Positions 61,000-64,000 of a DNA stretch of 64,000 nt are shown in pieces. This stretch comes from MWEI01 sp964600235 (GTDB taxonomy: Bacteria > Desulfobacterota > Desulfomonilia > UBA1062), in the NCBI GenBank assembly GCA_964600235.1, contig CAZRIV010000006.1, positions 138,760 to 202,759 of the forward strand, written 5' to 3'. The notes beneath the pieces are model-generated. The model saw nothing but the letters and a program-made list of their open reading frames with translations, made no database searches and was not told the origin of the DNA. The position numbers were made by a program, and so were the translations under genes. Position 1 is the stretch's first letter, and each line of letters starts with the position of its first letter.

Positions 61000-62004
61000 T
61001 CATTCCCCGAAGAAACGCCCTTCCTCCCATGCCACCTTGTGCTCCATGATCACCTGGAACTGGTGGCCCAGGTCCAGGATCTCCTTGGCCCAGAATGCGT
61101 CCGTGCCCCACCCTGGGTGGTTGTTTTTGAAGTCGTAGTCCTGTGCCTGCCTTGCCCACCAGGCGAGGAAGTAGATGATGCGCATGAAGCGCAGCGGCTC
61201 GATGAGCGTTAAGGATGACCTCTCGAAATCACGGAACTGCTCGTATCCATCGAGAAGCAGATCGATCTCGCGGCGCGAGCGGCCTGCATGGTCCGGCAGG
61301 AGCAGCCACAGGTCCTGGACAGGCGGGCCCACCATCATGTCGTCGAAGTCGATCATCATCAGGCCTTCCCCGGGCCGTTCCAGTATGTTGCCCCGGTGGC
61401 AGTCCCCGTGGATGCGTATGAGTTCGGTGCCCTCAAAGACGGGGGCGATGCCTTCCACGATGCGTGCGCACAGATCCTCGAACTCCGTCTTGTGCTCGGC
61501 TGTGACGAACCCGCCTCTGCTGATGTAGTCCAGGTCCTCCCGGGTGGATTTGAGCGGGTGCAGGGTGATCCTGTCCACCGGGGCGCGGCACTGGCCCGCG
61601 AGGTGGATGCGCCCCACGAGAGCGCCTATCCGTACCAGGTCTTCTTCCGTGTTCAGCTCAAAGGCCCTGCCTGCCTTTTTGGGGAAGAGCGTGAAATGAA
61701 TGCTGCCCGCCCTGCCCAGGGTGTTTCCATCAGAGAGCCTGATGGGGCATACGACCGGGATTTCGGCCTCCTCGCAGTCCGCCAGGAAGCGGTGCTCGTC
61801 CTCGAGGGCCTCTCTGCTCCAGCGGCCGGGGCGATAGAACTTGGCAATGAGACGGTCTCCCGCCTTCGACTGGATTTCGTAGACCCGGTTGATATAGCTG
61901 GGCAGCGGGATGCATAGTCCGGTCATGGGTATGCCTGTGGCATCTTCTACGATATCGAGCAGTGCGTCCGGCGTGAGGTGTGCATAGTCGGCATCCCTGG
62001 TCAT
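61000..62004 (-). CDS. SrkA/YihE-like protein kinase
   Basis: 334 residues from the ATG at 62004, after GGAGG; the frame up to 62145 is less likely. The aminoglycoside-phosphotransferase-like kinase fold is complete: ATP-binding strand RLIAKFYRPGRWSREAL, the catalytic loop IHGDCHRGNIL (about 200) and the metal loop MIDFDDMMVGPPVQDLW (about 217). E. coli SrkA counters stress-induced cell death by phosphorylating proteins on Ser/Thr. The downstream conserved protein could be a substrate or partner. Confidence 0.9.
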   Translation of the reverse strand: MTRDADYAHLTPDALLDIVEDATGIPMTGLCIPLPSYINRVYEIQSKAGDRLIAKFYRPGRWSREALEDEHRFLADCEEAEIPVVCPIRLSDGNTLGRAGSIHFTLFPKKAGRAFELNTEEDLVRIGALVGRIHLAGQCRAPVDRITLHPLKSTREDLDYISRGGFVTAEHKTEFEDLCARIVEGIAPVFEGTELIRIHGDCHRGNILERPGEGLMMIDFDDMMVGPPVQDLWLLLPDHAGRSRREIDLLLDGYEQFRDFERSSLTLIEPLRFMRIIYFLAWWARQAQDYDFKNNHPGWGTDAFWAKEILDLGHQFQVIMEHKVAWEEGRFFGE

Positions 62005-62083
62005 GATCTTCCTCCGTAATATACAAGATATATTGCAATTACGTCCCGGTGTCTTCAGGAATATATTATGGGAGGCATAGATG

Positions 62084-62163
62084 GCACGCAAGGGATGAGT
62101 TCCCCCTCGAACGTATCCTTGCGTGCTGTTCATAGTATTCGGCACGTCCCTGCAGTCAGGGAC
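62084..62163 (-). terminator. Two hairpins downstream of the CoA-transferase gene
   Basis: GTCCCTG/CAGGGAC (62146-62163, 4-base loop) lies directly after the minus-strand stop at 62170. Farther on, GCACGCAAGG pairs with CCTTGCGTGC (62084-62126, one bulge). No T-run. They may terminate the gene or protect its mRNA end. Confidence 0.4.
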
Positions 62164-62169
62164 GCCACC

Positions 62170-63510
62170 TCACGCAGCCAGCCTGTTGGATCTCCTCCAG
62201 ATGCCCATCATCTCGGCCTCCCTGATGAGTCCGTCCCGGAAGTCGGGGTGCGCGATGTTGATGAGAGCCTCGGCACGCTCCCAGGTGCTCTTGCCCTTGA
62301 GCATGGCCTTGCCGTACTCGGTGACCACATAGTGGACGATGGTCCTGGGCACGGTGACGATGGAGCCGGGGTCGAGTACCGAGCGGATGCGTGACTTCAC
62401 GTGTCCGTTCTTGTCCTTGGTGGTCGACGACAGGCAGATGAAGGACTTGCCGCCTCTTGAATGGAAGGCGCCGAAGATGAAGTCGAACTGGCCGCCCGTG
62501 CCGGAGATCTGCCTCGTGCCTGATGACTCCGATGACACCTGGCAGAAGAGGTCCACCTCCACGGCATTGTTGATGGCGATGGTGTTGTCGTTGGAACGGA
62601 TGTTTTCCGGGTCGTTCGTGTAGTCCACCGAATAGGAGGCGCAGCACCAGTTCTGGTCGATGAAGTCATAGAGCTTCTGGCTGCCCAGCGCAAAGGTGTA
62701 GACCATCCTCCCCTTGTTGGCGTGCTTCTTCATGTTGGTGATGCGGCCCGCCATGTACATGTCCACGTATGAGTCCGCAAGCATCTCGGTATGGACACCC
62801 AGGTCTTTCAGGTCGCTCTCGGCTATCATCTTTCCCACCGCGTTCGGCATGCCGCCGATGCCCAGCTGCAGGCAGCCCCCGTCCGGGATCTCCTCCACGA
62901 TGAGCGATGCGATCTTCCGGTCCACGTCGCTGATGGCGGGTTCAGGAAGGCAGAACAAAGGCTGATTTTCTGATTCGACGATTGTGTCCACCTGAGAGAT
63001 GTGGATGGCCTCGTTCCTGCCGCCACGGCAGTAGGGCACGTTCGTGTTCACCTCCACGATCACGGTCTTTGCCCTGTCTGCGATATGTTTGGAGATGGAG
63101 TTGGACGGGCCGAAGTTGAAATATCCGTCTGCATCCATGGGCGCCACCTTGACCATGAACACATCGGTGTTGATGATGCTGTAAAGGGAAGGGCCCTCAT
63201 GGTAGAGAAGCGGGATATAGCTGCACAAGCCCTTGTCGTGCAGGCTCCTGTCGCCTCCGCTGAAGTGCCAGTTGTTGTAGGTGAAGTGCGCCTGGGTGGG
63301 GTCGGCAGTGGCAATGGCTGCCTTTCCCGGAAAGGTGAGCGCCCGGACCTTTACGTCGGTCAGCTCGTCCACCCGTCTGGCGAGCGCGGCGTCGAGCATT
63401 GTCGGTGCGCAGGTGAAATGGCCGTAATCGACCCAGTCCCCGGACTTCACGGCTTTGACAGCCGCCTCGGCAGTTGCCAGTTTCCTTTCGTACTCTTCCC
63501 TGTGGTTCAT
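62170..63510 (-). CDS. Acetyl-CoA hydrolase/transferase-family CoA-transferase
   Basis: 446 residues, AAAGGAGG before the ATG. The two CoA-transferase domains are complete: an N-terminal APTMLDAALARRVDEL and VKVAPMDADGYFNFGPSNS, and a C-terminal CLQLGIGGMPNAVGKMI with the catalytic Glu in INNAVEVDLFCQVSSESSGT and GTGGQFDFIFGAF. This is the butyryl-CoA:acetate / 4-hydroxybutyrate CoA-transferase type. It exchanges CoA between short-chain acids and so fits with the acyl-CoA dehydrogenase at 44 kb in fatty-acid or fermentation metabolism. The exact acid pair is not determined. Confidence 0.9.
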   Translation of the reverse strand: MNHREEYERKLATAEAAVKAVKSGDWVDYGHFTCAPTMLDAALARRVDELTDVKVRALTFPGKAAIATADPTQAHFTYNNWHFSGGDRSLHDKGLCSYIPLLYHEGPSLYSIINTDVFMVKVAPMDADGYFNFGPSNSISKHIADRAKTVIVEVNTNVPYCRGGRNEAIHISQVDTIVESENQPLFCLPEPAISDVDRKIASLIVEEIPDGGCLQLGIGGMPNAVGKMIAESDLKDLGVHTEMLADSYVDMYMAGRITNMKKHANKGRMVYTFALGSQKLYDFIDQNWCCASYSVDYTNDPENIRSNDNTIAINNAVEVDLFCQVSSESSGTRQISGTGGQFDFIFGAFHSRGGKSFICLSSTTKDKNGHVKSRIRSVLDPGSIVTVPRTIVHYVVTEYGKAMLKGKSTWERAEALINIAHPDFRDGLIREAEMMGIWRRSNRLAA

Positions 63511-64000
63511 GGGCCGCCTCCTTTGAATTTTTCTCTTATATGTCTATACGGCCGGCCACGTTCTTATAAAATCGGCACAGGGATGAATGTGGGGTGTGTG
63601 TAAAGAGGCGCGTGGGGTAGGTAAAATGCCCATGCGCTGATATTGCTAGTTTCTATAAATATTTTCTGTAGATATCAGCTTGATTCAAGTGGTGATTTGT
63701 TGAAGTAATCAACACTCTAGGCAAACCAGAAGGGCTGGAACGTACTATACAGCCTCTCTGGTCTACCAAAAACAATGATTCTTTTGCGTAATCATTAGTT
63801 GCCCCAAATTCATTTGAACCATCGATTTGTCAAAGTAATCTCTACCATGGGCAAAGTGTTGATTATAGACATAATCTCTTATTCATATAATGATAGATAT
63901 CATTCGAGCATTTAAACTTCTCAGGTCAGTGTGAAAGCTCATATCTATTACAGGTATCATTATCTCCTTGTCATACAAATTCATATATCAACCTTGAGTC
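63511..64000. other. AT-rich intergenic region with short repeats
   Basis: About 490 bases with no supported gene; the second half is AT-rich. It carries a 32-base direct repeat (listed separately) and, between its copies, an imperfect hairpin ACCAGA...TCTGGT. Confidence 0.5.
63694..63855 (+). repeat. Pair of 32-base imperfect direct repeats
   Basis: Copies at 63694-63725 and 63824-63855, 130 bases apart, share GATTTGT, AAGTAATC and GGCAAA at matching positions (about 23 of 32 identical). Only two copies are seen, so this is not a CRISPR array. It could be the edge of a repeat family or an insertion. Confidence 0.5.

Noticed and set aside
1..64000. CRISPR array, tRNA or rRNA genes, insertion sequences, phage integrase
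   Set aside because: No regularly spaced repeats beyond a pair, no tRNA-like T-loop sequence, and no transposase or integrase motif were found on reading.

Overview
This is a GC-rich (about 55-60%) chromosomal window from a motile, Gram-negative bacterium. The gene set fits a deltaproteobacterial / Desulfobacterota-type anaerobe: flagellar export genes, a perfect sigma-54 promoter, a PpiD-like periplasmic foldase, an acyl-CoA dehydrogenase, a CoA-transferase, DUF2284 and DUF6901 proteins, and above all two genes that only make sense if UGA is read as selenocysteine. The lineage is inferred from gene content; no rRNA or tRNA gene was seen, so species cannot be named.

Layout. 1-6 kb: mixed genes (a possible lipase-chaperone-like protein, a SpoU-type RNA methyltransferase, UspA, a YbaK-type deacylase, DUF2284), ending in a CoA-disulfide-reductase-like flavoprotein whose active-site Cys codon is TGA followed by a SECIS-like hairpin. 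6-17 kb: flagellar block in two runs, fliK-flgD-flgE behind a sigma-54 promoter, then motA-motB-like-motB-fliL-fliM-fliN-fliO-fliP-fliQ-fliR, mostly translationally coupled. 17-33 kb: an AT-richer TPR membrane protein, a PlsB-like acyltransferase, mutS, a MshEN/MinD fusion ATPase, a receiver-DHp protein, a secreted hydrolase and nuclease, and a PpiD-like foldase. 33-43.5 kb: a 1338-residue CHASE/PAS/GAF/GGDEF diguanylate cyclase, a Lys-rich NlpC/P60 protein, and two tandem copies of a unit made of promoter, c-di-AMP (ydaO-type) riboswitch and KimA-like transporter.

43.7-47.7 kb: a small redox/acyl-CoA operon with an HTH-cupin regulator, then an amphi-Trp protein, a SleB-like hydrolase and DUF2784. 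47.7-56 kb: the most unusual region, a four-gene operon (two secreted subunits, a chaperone-like protein and a 932-residue usher-like beta-barrel protein), a divergent NtrC-type sigma-54 activator, and two further secreted paralogues of the first subunit. I read it as an uncharacterised chaperone/usher-like surface-fibre system. Palindromes of the form TATCA-N3-TGATA lie ahead of the activator gene and ahead of one subunit gene. 56-64 kb: a second selenoprotein (GrdB family, UPLCC motif with SECIS-like hairpin), TerB, an AI-2E transporter, DUF362, an SrkA-like kinase with a conserved partner protein, and a CoA-transferase.

Two exceptionally long perfect hairpins (31 and 35 bp stems) lie between convergent genes. 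One carries a Shine-Dalgarno-like sequence in one arm and a match to the 3' end of 16S rRNA in the other.
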